NCBI GenBank assembly: GCA_963667595.2
Contig: CAXXWD010000010.1
Coordinates: 395,396-459,395 of the forward strand
Length of the DNA: 64,000 bases
From: JAHJQZ01 sp963667595
GTDB lineage: Bacteria > Pseudomonadota > Alphaproteobacteria > Rhizobiales > Devosiaceae
Reading direction: 5' to 3'
In this document: piece by piece, positions 7,188 through 15,524 of the stretch
How the letters are laid out: every line of letters starts with the position of its first letter
Numbering within the stretch: the first letter of the stretch is position 1
Made by a program: the position numbers and the translations under genes
Notes under the pieces: model-generated
Told to the model about the DNA's origin: nothing
Databases searched by the model: none
The model's input: only the letters and a program-made list of their open reading frames with translations

Positions 7188-9491
7188 ATGAGAATCACGA
7201 CCCGACTCGCACTGATGGCCAGCACGCTGGTCGTCACCTCGGCTTTCCTGATCGGCTTCACGCTCTATCAGACGAGCGAGGAAACGCTGATCTCCAATGC
7301 AAAGTCCACGCTCAATTTTGCCATTTCGCATGCTGGCCACGACCTGCATGACAGCGCCAACGCCGTCAGCGCCCAGGTTCTGTTTCTGTCCAAGACGCCG
7401 GCCGTGCTCGATCTCGCATCGGGAACGCTCGATGCTGAACGCCTCGAACAACGCAAGTCGGAACTCGCGACGGAGTTTGCCGCCCTGGCGCGCTATTCGC
7501 CCGATATCCTGCAGATTCGCCTGATCAGCGCCGCCGACAACGGACGCGAACTGGTCCGCATCAACCAGATCGACGGCAAGATCGAAACGGTGCCCGACGC
7601 ACAGCTACAGGAAAAGGGGATGTACGATTACGTCGCGCAAACCCTGACGGCCGCACGCGGCGATACCTTATTGTTCGGCATCAATCTGAACCGTGAATTC
7701 GATCGGATCGAAGTGCCCTATGTGCCGGTGCTGCGCGTTTCGACGCCGATTTTCAGCCCGTACGGTGCCATGTTCGGGTTGATCGTCATCAACATCAACA
7801 TGCAAAGCGTGTTCGACCGCATGAAGACGCGGTTTCCATCACCGGCCAGTTTCTATCTTGCCAATGCCAAGGGCGAAATCCTGCTTCATCCCGATCCTTC
7901 AAAACAGTTCCTGTTCGAATTCGGTCATCCCTACAAACTGGTCGACGAATTTCCGGAGTTGAAGGACGTTTTCGCCGACGCGCTTCCGGATGCGGCGTTC
8001 ATCCGCGAACTCGGCGACAATGGCGAGCAACTCATTCAGGTTTCTCAGGAAACTATTGGCACCTCTCCGTGGCAGCAGCTCTACATCGCCGCGGCCATGA
8101 TACCGAAAACCGCCGTCGGAACCGGTCTCGACCAGCACTCGTGGATTTTCATCCTGACCCTGGGCCTCAGTCTGGCCGGCGCGCTTGTCGCCATCGGCAT
8201 AAGCCGTCACATGCTCCGGCCGCTCAACGACCTGACCGTCGCGGCGGATCGCGTCGCGGCGGGCGAAAACGTCAAGGCGCTGGCCATTGTCGATGATCGC
8301 GACGACGAGGTCGGGCATCTCGGCCGCAGTTTTGGCGCCATGGCGCTGGCACTCAACGAACGCCAGGTCAACATCGAGGAAAAGGAAGCCCGCCTTCGCG
8401 CCATTTTCGAGGCTGTCGGCAATCCGATCCTGACCATCGACGGAGACGGGATCATCCAGAGGGCCAATATGGCGACCGGCAAATTGTTCGGATACACCCA
8501 GGACGAGTTGATCGGACACAATGTCTCGATGCTGATGAATCCGGTGGATCGGGCGCAACACGACCAATATCTCAACGAACATCACCGGACCGACCGGGCG
8601 ACGATCATTGGTATTGGTCGCGAAGTCGAGGCGCGGACCAAGGACGGCACGCCCATCCCCATCCATCTGGCGGTGTCCAAAGTCCAACTCAAGGACCGCC
8701 TGATGTTCACCGGCGTGATGACCGACCTCAGGGAACGCAAGAAGGTCGAACGGCTGAAGAACGAATTCGTTTCGACGGTCAGCCATGAATTGCGTACACC
8801 GCTCACCTCGATCCGGGGATCGCTGTCGCTGATGAAGTCGTCCGTCCTGGGTCAGCTTCCCGAACCCTTGCAAAAGATGGTCGAGATCGCCGATTCCAAC
8901 GCCAACAGACTGTCGCGTCTGATCAACGACATTCTCGATATCGAGAAGATCGAGGCCGGAAAGCTGACGTTCCATCTGTCGCGGCTCGACATTGCCGAAT
9001 TCACCGCCCGCATGGTCGAAGCCAATGAAGGCTATGCGCGCAATCACGACGTGAAACTCGTCAATGGCGGGTGCCCGGACGGCATCAAGCTGACGGCCGA
9101 CCCGGATCGGCTGGCGCAGGTGGTCTCGAATCTCATTTCCAACGCCATCAAGTTCACACCCCCCGGCGGCACCGTCACCCTTTCGGTGCGCGTGGTCGGC
9201 CAGTCGGCCCGCTTCGAGGTTCAGGACCAGGGGCCGGGCATTCCGGAGGAGTTCAAAGACAAGATCTTTTCCAAATTCGCCCAGGCGGATTCGTCGGACA
9301 CGCGTTCGCATGGCGGCACGGGGCTCGGGCTGGCCATTTCGCGCGCCATCATCGTGGCCCATGGCGGCGACATCGGTTTCGAGAGCAAACCCGACGCGGG
9401 CACGATCTTTTATTTCGACCTGCCGCTGCGCCAGCTCAGCCGGGGCGGCAACCGGATGGAAGCCGATCATCCGATCAAAAACATCGCTTGA
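7188..9491 (+). CDS. Membrane sensor histidine kinase (periplasmic sensor, HAMP, PAS, HisKA, HATPase)
   Basis: A protein of 767 residues from the ATG at 7188, preceded by GGAAAA. An in-frame ATG at 7104 would add 28 residues unlike a signal anchor. A first TM helix (about 8-25) and a second (about 315-337) flank a periplasmic region of about 285 residues that looks like a dCache-type ligand sensor. Then come HAMP, a PAS domain (about 400-520), the H-box SHELRTPLTS with His533, N-box NLISNAIKFT, and G boxes DQGPGIP and GGTGLGLAIS. All kinase elements are intact. It has no receiver of its own; the receiver and Hpt follow as separate genes. It is divergent from the REC/GT2/HlyD operon, a natural candidate target. 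Confidence 0.93.
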   Translation: MRITTRLALMASTLVVTSAFLIGFTLYQTSEETLISNAKSTLNFAISHAGHDLHDSANAVSAQVLFLSKTPAVLDLASGTLDAERLEQRKSELATEFAALARYSPDILQIRLISAADNGRELVRINQIDGKIETVPDAQLQEKGMYDYVAQTLTAARGDTLLFGINLNREFDRIEVPYVPVLRVSTPIFSPYGAMFGLIVININMQSVFDRMKTRFPSPASFYLANAKGEILLHPDPSKQFLFEFGHPYKLVDEFPELKDVFADALPDAAFIRELGDNGEQLIQVSQETIGTSPWQQLYIAAAMIPKTAVGTGLDQHSWIFILTLGLSLAGALVAIGISRHMLRPLNDLTVAADRVAAGENVKALAIVDDRDDEVGHLGRSFGAMALALNERQVNIEEKEARLRAIFEAVGNPILTIDGDGIIQRANMATGKLFGYTQDELIGHNVSMLMNPVDRAQHDQYLNEHHRTDRATIIGIGREVEARTKDGTPIPIHLAVSKVQLKDRLMFTGVMTDLRERKKVERLKNEFVSTVSHELRTPLTSIRGSLSLMKSSVLGQLPEPLQKMVEIADSNANRLSRLINDILDIEKIEAGKLTFHLSRLDIAEFTARMVEANEGYARNHDVKLVNGGCPDGIKLTADPDRLAQVVSNLISNAIKFTPPGGTVTLSVRVVGQSARFEVQDQGPGIPEEFKDKIFSKFAQADSSDTRSHGGTGLGLAISRAIIVAHGGDIGFESKPDAGTIFYFDLPLRQLSRGGNRMEADHPIKNIA

Positions 9492-9516
9492 TGCGATCAC
9501 ATGAGGAGGAGTCAAA

Positions 9517-9918
9517 ATGTCAGATGAACTGCACCGCGTGACCTATGTCGAAGACGAACCCGATATCCGGACCATCGCCGAGATTTCGCTGACCCAGATC
9601 GGCGGTTTCACCCTTCAGCTCTGCGAGAACGGCAACGAGGCCGTCGACAAAGTGCCGGCGTTCAGCCCGGATCTCATCCTTCTCGACGTGATGATGCCGG
9701 GCATTGACGGGGTCGAGACCTACAAAAAACTCAGGACCATGCCCGAGACGGAAAAAACGCCGATCATCTTCATGACGGCCAAGGTGCAGTCGCACGAATC
9801 CGCCCGTTACCGGGAGATCGGTGCGATCGGCGTGATCGCCAAACCCTTCGATCCCATCACCCTGCCCGACGAAGTCCGTTCCATCTGGCTCAATTCCCAG
9901 GAAGGTCAGTCGTCATGA
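9517..9918 (+). CDS. Single-domain response regulator
   Basis: A protein of 133 residues made only of a CheY-like receiver: acidic triad VEDEPD (11-16), phospho-acceptor Asp57 in LLDVMMPG, the switch Thr in MTAK and Lys in AKPFDP. With no output domain, it is likely a phosphate shuttle or sink between the kinase at 7188 and the Hpt protein that overlaps its end by 4 bases. The start is set by GAGGAGG 8-10 bases upstream. Same operon as the kinase. Confidence 0.93.
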   Translation: MSDELHRVTYVEDEPDIRTIAEISLTQIGGFTLQLCENGNEAVDKVPAFSPDLILLDVMMPGIDGVETYKKLRTMPETEKTPIIFMTAKVQSHESARYREIGAIGVIAKPFDPITLPDEVRSIWLNSQEGQSS

Positions 9919-10295
9919 ACACCATGCAGAACGAGGTCCGCGCGCTCGTCGAACGTCACTGTGTCACCTTGCGCTCGGAACTGGCGGAAGTGGATGTCAG
10001 CCTGGAAGGATTGGAAACGAAGGACGTCCCGACCCTCATGCCGCTTCTGTTCGCGGGCATCGAACGCGTCCACAAGATCAAGGGATCGAGCGGATCGATC
10101 GGCTTCACCGAAATCAGCGCCAGCGCCGCCCAGCTCGAAAAAAACCTGCGCGAGGCCTATGCCCAGGAAGGACCGGACGCCGCCCTGAGCCAGACGATTG
10201 CTTCCGACCTGGCCCGGCTCCACGAGCTGGTGAACAATGTCCAGCCCGAACAGTCCCGCTTGTGGAACACGGATTTCTCGGCACTCTCCAGCTAG
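9915..10295 (+). CDS. Hpt (histidine phosphotransfer) domain protein
   Basis: A protein of 126 residues, predicted as a helical bundle. The Hpt signature HKIKGSSGSIGF carries the phospho-accepting His53, with the Lys and Gly expected three and four residues later. Overlap of 4 bases (ATGA) with the receiver gene points to coupled translation and a phosphorelay kinase, receiver, Hpt. The final acceptors are not in this operon; the receiver domains at 5177-6952 and 1435-2631 are the nearest candidates. The call is secure; the partner assignment is inference. Confidence 0.88.
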   Translation: MNTMQNEVRALVERHCVTLRSELAEVDVSLEGLETKDVPTLMPLLFAGIERVHKIKGSSGSIGFTEISASAAQLEKNLREAYAQEGPDAALSQTIASDLARLHELVNNVQPEQSRLWNTDFSALSS

Positions 10296-10650
10296 GGCTT
10301 GCCCGTTTGACAACAGGCAACCGGCTTTATCGATACGCCGCAACGGGGTAGAATATGGCGCACGGCTCCGCGCCCGTTTGAGTATAGGGAAACTGGTTTC
10401 CCGCCATTCCCGAACCGTTTTCGACACGATCCCCAGCCCCGGCATTGTCACGTTTCCATGCGGGTAACCCGGGTTTCTCCCCCCAAAACGCTCCAGATCT
10501 CTCCGCAGGGCGCGACTGGTTGCAGCAGGTGGCTCCATGCGCTTTTAAAAAAGAACAGCCCGCCGGATATTCCCTGGTGTATTAGGTTCTTTCAGACGAT
10601 TTCTGTTTTTTTGAAGGTTTTTCATATTTTACTTGGAACCCGATTCGGCA

Positions 10651-10680
10651 TCGAATAATGAAATATATTTCATTATTCGA
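10651..10680. promoter_or_regulatory. Perfect 30-bp palindrome, AT-rich
   Basis: The 15 bases TCGAATAATGAAATA are followed directly by their exact reverse complement. The inner 18 bases (10657-10674), AATGAA-N6-TTCATT, share half-sites and spacing with the imperfect palindrome at 19969-19986 upstream of the IclR gene. This is an operator-like arrangement, reminiscent of KdgR-type sites. It lies 281 bases before the GntR gene and 355 after the Hpt gene, so the gene it controls is unclear. Confidence 0.6.
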
Positions 10681-10754
10681 CGGATATCTTGCCTCAAGCC
10701 TCTCCCCCTTGACCGGCGCTAACGGACAATTTTGGTCGAGATATCCATAAGCGC

Positions 10755-10764
10755 TTGTATACAC
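10755..10764 (+). promoter_or_regulatory. Candidate GntR/FCD operator
   Basis: TTGTATACAC differs by one base from the perfect palindrome TTGTATACAA, a core often bound by FCD-type GntR regulators. It lies about 200 bases upstream of the GntR/FCD gene and could be an autoregulatory site. Confidence 0.3.
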
Positions 10765-10961
10765 TTGATAAAACTGCCAAACGCGACGACAAGACAATTG
10801 ACACGACGCGGACGCTGTCTCAAATTGGTTTTACGGTTCTTTATTCCGAACCGATCAAGGACGCAGTGATTTTTGTCTAGAACCGGTCGACTTCGCATTT
10901 TTTCTCGAAACGATAGTCCGCTTTCTATCGCAACGGCGTCATTGTTGACGGAAATGCCCAG

Positions 10962-11699
10962 ATGACGGTGAGTTCTGTCGATGGCAACGCTGTCGAACGC
11001 CCCGCTCACGTCCGGGTTGCCGAAAAACTGCGCCACGATCTGATGTGCGGTAAATATGCGCCGGGCGAAGTAATGACGCTTCGCAAACTCGCCGCGCAAT
11101 TCAACGTCAGCCCCATGCCGGTCAGGGATGCCCTTCGTCAACTCGTGGCCGAACGTGCCCTGGTGGTGATCAATGCCAACCGTTCGGTCGCTGTCCCCAT
11201 GCCCGACATGCAGCATCTTCTCGACATCATCCATGTCAGGATGCTGCTTGAAGGTTCGGCTGCCGAACGCGCCGCGTTGAACAGCACGCCGGAAAAAATC
11301 GCCGAGCTGGAGCACCTGCTCGAACGCTGCGACCGCGCCGGCGCGGCGGGTTTTCTGTCGGCCAACAGGGATTTTCATTTCGCCGTCTACGCAACGTCCG
11401 GATCGAACGTGTTTTTGCCGCTCATTGAAAGCCTGTGGCTTCAGTTTGGCCCCTATCTTCGGCAGGTTTCCGATCTGATCGGCCCCACGTTCAGGACCGA
11501 TATTTCGGAACACCATTCTCTGATCGCGGCCATCGCCAATCATGATCCGGAGACGGCGAGAAAGGCTGTTGAGGACGATATTTCCAGTGTGACCACGGTT
11601 TTGGTCAACAATGTCGAAAAAGGAAAAAGCGGCAAGACGTCCGAAAATGCCCGAATGGGCGCGGCCAACGCCACGTCCAGCTTTTCCCGGGGCGAGTGA
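10962..11699 (+). CDS. GntR-family transcriptional regulator with FCD ligand domain
   Basis: A protein of 245 residues. The N-terminal winged helix (about 15-80) has the GntR pattern: VAEKLRHDLMCGKYAPGEVM, then LRKLAAQFNVSPMPVRDALRQL. The C-terminal FCD helical domain carries the typical metal/ligand residues NRDFHFAVY, SEHHSLIAAI and the final helix pair. FCD regulators usually repress catabolic genes for sugar acids or amino acids. The start is the ATG at 10962 behind GGAAAT. It stands alone, convergent with the VOC gene at 11789. Its target may be the adjacent pectin-fragment operon, but nothing proves this. The last 25 residues are low complexity. Confidence 0.92.
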   Translation: MTVSSVDGNAVERPAHVRVAEKLRHDLMCGKYAPGEVMTLRKLAAQFNVSPMPVRDALRQLVAERALVVINANRSVAVPMPDMQHLLDIIHVRMLLEGSAAERAALNSTPEKIAELEHLLERCDRAGAAGFLSANRDFHFAVYATSGSNVFLPLIESLWLQFGPYLRQVSDLIGPTFRTDISEHHSLIAAIANHDPETARKAVEDDISSVTTVLVNNVEKGKSGKTSENARMGAANATSSFSRGE

Positions 11700-11788
11700 C
11701 GCCTGGCAAGATACCGTTTTGGGGCGCCCAGATGCTGCGCAAAACCGGCATCATGGCGGGTTGAACCGAACGCAACCAAAACGCCCCG

Positions 11789-12184
11789 TCAGTGCTCGCA
11801 CAATTCGATTACGATGCCATCCGGATCGCGGCAGAAGGCGACTTTTTGCACGATGCCAGCGCTCCGGGCGGCACGTGGCGCTTCCAGCATCTTCACGCCA
11901 GCGGCCTCGAGCATCGCGTAGGTTTTTTCGATATCGTCGAATGCGAAGGTGAGATGGCGCAACCCGGCCCGTCCATAGGTCACGTCACTGGCGGGCAAGG
12001 CGCCCGTGCCCGGCGCGGCTATTTCCAGCATGCCGTTGCCGGCGCTGAGAAAGCAGCGCTCGGCGCCTCCCTGATCGGGCAGGCGCAAAACCACCGACAG
12101 ACCGAGCAGATCGACATAGAACGCCAGGCTTGTGTCGATATTGGCGACGGTCATGCCGACATGTTCAAAGCCCTTGAGTGCCAT
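11789..12184 (-). CDS. VOC-superfamily protein (glyoxalase I/dioxygenase-like)
   Basis: A protein of 131 residues, one VOC unit of two beta-alpha-beta-beta-beta motifs. Likely metal ligands are His in FEHVGMTV, Glu in GMLEIA, His in GLRHLTF and Glu in IVIELCEH, so it is probably a metalloenzyme. VOC members include lactoylglutathione lyases, epimerases and dioxygenases; the exact reaction cannot be read here. The ATG at 12184 is preceded by GGAGGAGG. It follows the Gfo/Idh/MocA gene on the same strand after 125 bases with no terminator, so it may be the last gene of the pectin-fragment operon. Confidence 0.82.
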   Translation of the reverse strand: MALKGFEHVGMTVANIDTSLAFYVDLLGLSVVLRLPDQGGAERCFLSAGNGMLEIAAPGTGALPASDVTYGRAGLRHLTFAFDDIEKTYAMLEAAGVKMLEAPRAARSAGIVQKVAFCRDPDGIVIELCEH

Positions 12185-12309
12185 CTGCGCCTCCTCCGCT
12201 GCATCCTGACGTAAACCGGGAAAAACATGTCGCAAAACAAAATCGAAAGGACCGGCAACAGGTTTCCTGCCCGTTCGGAACGTTTCCCGATGCAGTAGCT
12301 GAGGGCGAT

Positions 12310-13401
12310 TTACGCGCCTGTTTTCGTTGTCTCGGTATCCGGCAACCACGAGTGGTAGAGCGGATGGTCCTTGGTGATCGGCAAGGTTTCCGGTCGGCCG
12401 GTCCGGATGGACTGATAGGCCGCCGTTACCAGATCGAGTGCGTTGCGCGCGTCCCTCAGCGTCACGGGCAATTCAGTATCATCCATGATCGCCTGATGGA
12501 AAAGCTCGAACTGCCTCACATAACCCTCGTTCATTGTAGGAATTTCGGTCAGGGCGTCGTCGATGCGTTTCTGGATGGCCTCATCCTCGGCGACAAATCG
12601 CCAGGGCTCACACGACATCGAATAGGCGCCGTGCGAACTCTCGGCCACGAGATTTTCAAAACAGAACCTCAGGCGAGAAAGCTGTTCACGCGATCCGAGC
12701 GTTGCCGACAGGCTGGCCAGAGACCCGTTCCGCATGCGGACTGCCAGCGAAGCGGTGTCTTCGACTTCAATTGGGTTGACCAGGGTCGCGCCGAAGGCAA
12801 AGACGTCGGCGACAGGACCGTGAATGTAGTTGAGCATGTCATGGGCATGGGTGGCATGGCCCAGCAGGCACCCGCCGAGTTCGCTCGCCCATTTGCCGCG
12901 CCACGGCACGGCGTAATAGGCGGGCGGCCGCCACCAATGCGTTTCGATGGTCGTCAGGAACGGCTTTCCGGTCAGTCCGGCCTCGACCAGATATTTGAGT
13001 TTTTGCAGGCCCATGCCGAAACGATACTGGAAGATCGGCATGAACCGCCTGTCTGTACCGGCAACGATCTCCATCATGCGATCGACGTCCGCGACCGAAC
13101 CGAAGAGCGGCTTTTCGCAGATGACGTGCTTGCCGGATTCGAGGGTCTTGCGGCTCAATTCGAAATGACTGTCCGGCGGCGTACAGATGTCGATGACGTC
13201 GATATCGTCGCGCCGGAACAGGGAGTTCGTGTCGGTGGTGTAGGTCTCGATGCCGTGCTTTGCGGCAAGCGCCCTGCCCCGTTCCTCGTCGAGCGAACAT
13301 AGAACCGGCACCTCGAACAGGTCGGGATTGGCCGCGAGATCGATCAGGTGCTGCCCGGCAATCCCCGAGCCGATCACGCCAACGCGCAGTTTTCTGGTCA
13401 T
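12310..13401 (-). CDS. Gfo/Idh/MocA-family oxidoreductase
   Basis: A protein of 363 residues from the ATG at 13401, which has AGGTGAT upstream; longer in-frame starts lack family similarity. The N-terminal Rossmann fold has VGVIGSGIAGQH, and CEKPL is the canonical EKP motif that helps bind NAD(P) and the substrate. The C-terminal alpha/beta domain includes GGCLLGHATHAHDM with the catalytic His region. Members oxidise or reduce sugars and inositols. It is last but one in the operon with the GH105 and ABC importer, so I infer action on an imported monosaccharide or uronate product. Specificity unknown. Confidence 0.88.
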   Translation of the reverse strand: MTRKLRVGVIGSGIAGQHLIDLAANPDLFEVPVLCSLDEERGRALAAKHGIETYTTDTNSLFRRDDIDVIDICTPPDSHFELSRKTLESGKHVICEKPLFGSVADVDRMMEIVAGTDRRFMPIFQYRFGMGLQKLKYLVEAGLTGKPFLTTIETHWWRPPAYYAVPWRGKWASELGGCLLGHATHAHDMLNYIHGPVADVFAFGATLVNPIEVEDTASLAVRMRNGSLASLSATLGSREQLSRLRFCFENLVAESSHGAYSMSCEPWRFVAEDEAIQKRIDDALTEIPTMNEGYVRQFELFHQAIMDDTELPVTLRDARNALDLVTAAYQSIRTGRPETLPITKDHPLYHSWLPDTETTKTGA

Positions 13402-13417
13402 TTTCCGATCACCTGTT

Positions 13418-14437
13418 TCATCGTGCCGCGATGGAAACGGCGTTGGCCTGGGCTTCAAGGGACAGCCGGCACACCTCGAAGACATGCGCCTGGGTCATGG
13501 CCGTTTCCGTACGATTCCGGACATCGGCGAGCAAGGCGTCGAAATAGACGAGCGGCTCATTGGCACAATCGATGTGGGTCACGCCGTTCTTGTCGACGAG
13601 AAAAAGGTGATCCGTGCCGGCACGGCCACCGATATCGATGAACTTCCTGAGTTCGATATAGCCTTCGGTGCCGAGAATGGTCAGGCGTCCATCGCCCCAG
13701 GTCGGCAATCCGTCCGGCGTAAACCAGTCGACGCGGATATAGCCGGCGGCATGATCGCTTCTTAAGAGAACGTCGCCGAAATCCTGGAACGCCGGCGTTT
13801 CCGGCGCTCCGAAATTGCCGACCGAACTGGCCGCCACCTCGGCCGTGGCCGAACCGGTGTAAAAAAGGAACTGGTCGATCTGGTGCGAGGCGATGTCGAC
13901 GATGATGCCGCCGAAAGCGTCGGGATCGAAAAACCAGTCCGGCCGGGTCTCCGGCAATTTGCGATGCGGTCCAAGACCGATGGTCTGGATCACCTGCCCG
14001 ATGGCGCCCTGAGCGATCAGCTTGCCGGCCTTGACCGCCGCCGGAACGGTATGACGTTCGGAAAAGCAGACCGAAAAGATGCGGCCGGTTTTCTCGACCG
14101 TTTGCCGGACCGCTGCGAGCTGGTCGAATGTCGTGACGCCCGGCTTGTCCACGACGACATCCTTGCCCGCTTCCATGGCGCGGATGGCAATACCGGCGCG
14201 ATCGCGCGGAATGGCGGCCGAACAGATGATATCGATGCTCTTGTCATCGAAAAGAACATCGGGATCGCAAACGGGCACATCCGGGTATTTCTCCTTGACG
14301 GCCGCGACCAGTTCGGGAACGGAAGTCTTCTCGCAATAGCCGGCGAAGTCGGCTCCGGCGGCGATCAGCCCTTCGATGTGGTGGAAGATGTGACCGTGAT
14401 CGAGCCCGATCGCGGCGAAGCGCAGCTTCCTTTTCAT
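13418..14437 (-). CDS. Gfo/Idh/MocA-family oxidoreductase, second paralogue
   Basis: A protein of 339 residues. The N-terminus has an unusual nucleotide loop, IGLDHGHIFHHIEGL, in place of the usual GxGxxG. VVVDKPG stands where EKP is normal (Asp for Glu). A catalytic-domain motif GGIIVDIASHQIDQF carries the conserved His. Such diverged members occur in sugar-degradation clusters of Hyphomicrobiales. It directly abuts the ATPase gene (start 14437, ATPase stop 14438), so it is co-translated with the importer. Probably an NAD(P)-dependent sugar oxidoreductase; substrate unknown. Confidence 0.82.
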   Translation of the reverse strand: MKRKLRFAAIGLDHGHIFHHIEGLIAAGADFAGYCEKTSVPELVAAVKEKYPDVPVCDPDVLFDDKSIDIICSAAIPRDRAGIAIRAMEAGKDVVVDKPGVTTFDQLAAVRQTVEKTGRIFSVCFSERHTVPAAVKAGKLIAQGAIGQVIQTIGLGPHRKLPETRPDWFFDPDAFGGIIVDIASHQIDQFLFYTGSATAEVAASSVGNFGAPETPAFQDFGDVLLRSDHAAGYIRVDWFTPDGLPTWGDGRLTILGTEGYIELRKFIDIGGRAGTDHLFLVDKNGVTHIDCANEPLVYFDALLADVRNRTETAMTQAHVFEVCRLSLEAQANAVSIAAR

Positions 14438-15514
14438 TCAGGCCACCGGTTCGATCCGCTGTTCGTTCGCGTCAAAGAAATGCAGGTCGGCATGGTTGAA
14501 CCCGACCGTCGCAATATCCCCGAGGTCCTGGCCTTCCTCGTTCAGGCCGTGCAAAAGCAGCGGGTTGCCCGAAGCCAGTTCCAGATGGACCAGCATCTCA
14601 CCGCCGAGATATTCGACGAGCTTCACCTTGCCCGTCACCGTGATCTCGCCTTCGCCGATCCGGATGGCCTTGGGACGGACACACACGGTCAGATCCGTGT
14701 CCGTGGTGTCGAGTTTCGGAATATCGATGGTGCCGAAATCCTCGAGCGTGATCTTTGCCGTCGCTTTGGTCTGGTCGAGCTTGGCGTCGAGCATGTTGAT
14801 CTTGGGCGATCCGATGAACCCGGCAACGAACAGATTGTTCGGGTGACGATAAAGCTCCTGTGGCGTGCCGACCTGTTCGATCACGCCGTCATGCAGCACC
14901 ACGATACGGCTGGCCAGGGTCATGGCTTCGACCTGATCGTGGGTGACGTAGATCATGGTGGTGCTGAGGCGTTTGTAGAGCGAGGCCAGTTCGACGCGCA
15001 TCTGCACCCGCAATTCGGCATCGAGATTGGAAAGCGGTTCGTCGAACAAGAAGAGCTGCGGCTCGCGAACGATGGACCGGCCGATGGCGACACGCTGTTT
15101 CTGGCCGCCGGACAACTGACGGGGCTTGCGATCGAGCAATTCCTCGATCTGCAGGATCTTTGCCGCCGCCAGCACCTTTTCCTCGATCACCTCCTTGGCG
15201 AGCTTCTGGTTCTGCAAGCCGAAGGCCAGGTTCTTCTTCACCGACATGTGCGGGTAAAGGGCATAGGACTGGAACACCATCGACAGCGCGCGCTTGGACG
15301 GCGGCAGGTCGTTGACGATCTTGTCGCCGATGGCGATCGTGCCTTCGGTGATTTCTTCAAGGCCCGCGATCATACGCAAAAGCGTGGACTTGCCGCAGCC
15401 GGACGGGCCGACCAGCACCAGGAACTCGCCGTCGACCACGTCGAGATTGAGCCCCGCTATGACTTTGACCGCGCCATAGGTCTTGGCAACATTTCTGAGG
15501 GTCAAACCAGCCAT
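14438..15514 (-). CDS. Sugar ABC transporter ATPase, UgpC/MsmK type
   Basis: A protein of 358 residues with Walker A GPSGCGKST, Q-loop QSYALYPHM, signature LSGGQKQRVAIGRS, Walker B LFLFDEPLSNLD and the switch His in VTHDQVEAM. A C-terminal MalK-like TOBE region follows (about 235-358). It energises the permease pair encoded just upstream. Gene order (binding protein, two permeases, ATPase) and 10-base spacing place it in one operon with the GH105 enzyme, so unsaturated pectic oligosaccharides are the inferred cargo. Confidence 0.94.
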   Translation of the reverse strand: MAGLTLRNVAKTYGAVKVIAGLNLDVVDGEFLVLVGPSGCGKSTLLRMIAGLEEITEGTIAIGDKIVNDLPPSKRALSMVFQSYALYPHMSVKKNLAFGLQNQKLAKEVIEEKVLAAAKILQIEELLDRKPRQLSGGQKQRVAIGRSIVREPQLFLFDEPLSNLDAELRVQMRVELASLYKRLSTTMIYVTHDQVEAMTLASRIVVLHDGVIEQVGTPQELYRHPNNLFVAGFIGSPKINMLDAKLDQTKATAKITLEDFGTIDIPKLDTTDTDLTVCVRPKAIRIGEGEITVTGKVKLVEYLGGEMLVHLELASGNPLLLHGLNEEGQDLGDIATVGFNHADLHFFDANEQRIEPVA

Positions 15515-15524
15515 CGATAACTTC

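Larger units (their letters stand above)
10296..10961. other. 666-base intergenic region with palindromes and no convincing gene
   Basis: No ORF with family features is seen on either strand. It holds a 16-base near-palindrome at 10387-10402 (GGGAAAC, TG, GTTTCCC), a perfect 30-bp palindrome at 10651-10680, and a GntR-like site TTGTATACAC at 10755-10764. A TTGACA box lies at 10798-10803 without a good -10 partner, and a 6-bp stem CGATAG/CTATCG lies just before the GntR gene. The 10560-10680 stretch is clearly more AT-rich than the flanks. Confidence 0.6.

Noticed and set aside
7899..9515. A 538-codon minus-strand frame opposite the sensor kinase
   Set aside because: The kinase carries intact H, N and G boxes on the other strand; the antisense product has no recognisable fold.
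13883..15520. A 545-codon plus-strand frame opposite the Gfo/Idh/MocA and ATPase genes
   Set aside because: Shadow of the real minus-strand genes, whose Walker and signature motifs are unambiguous.
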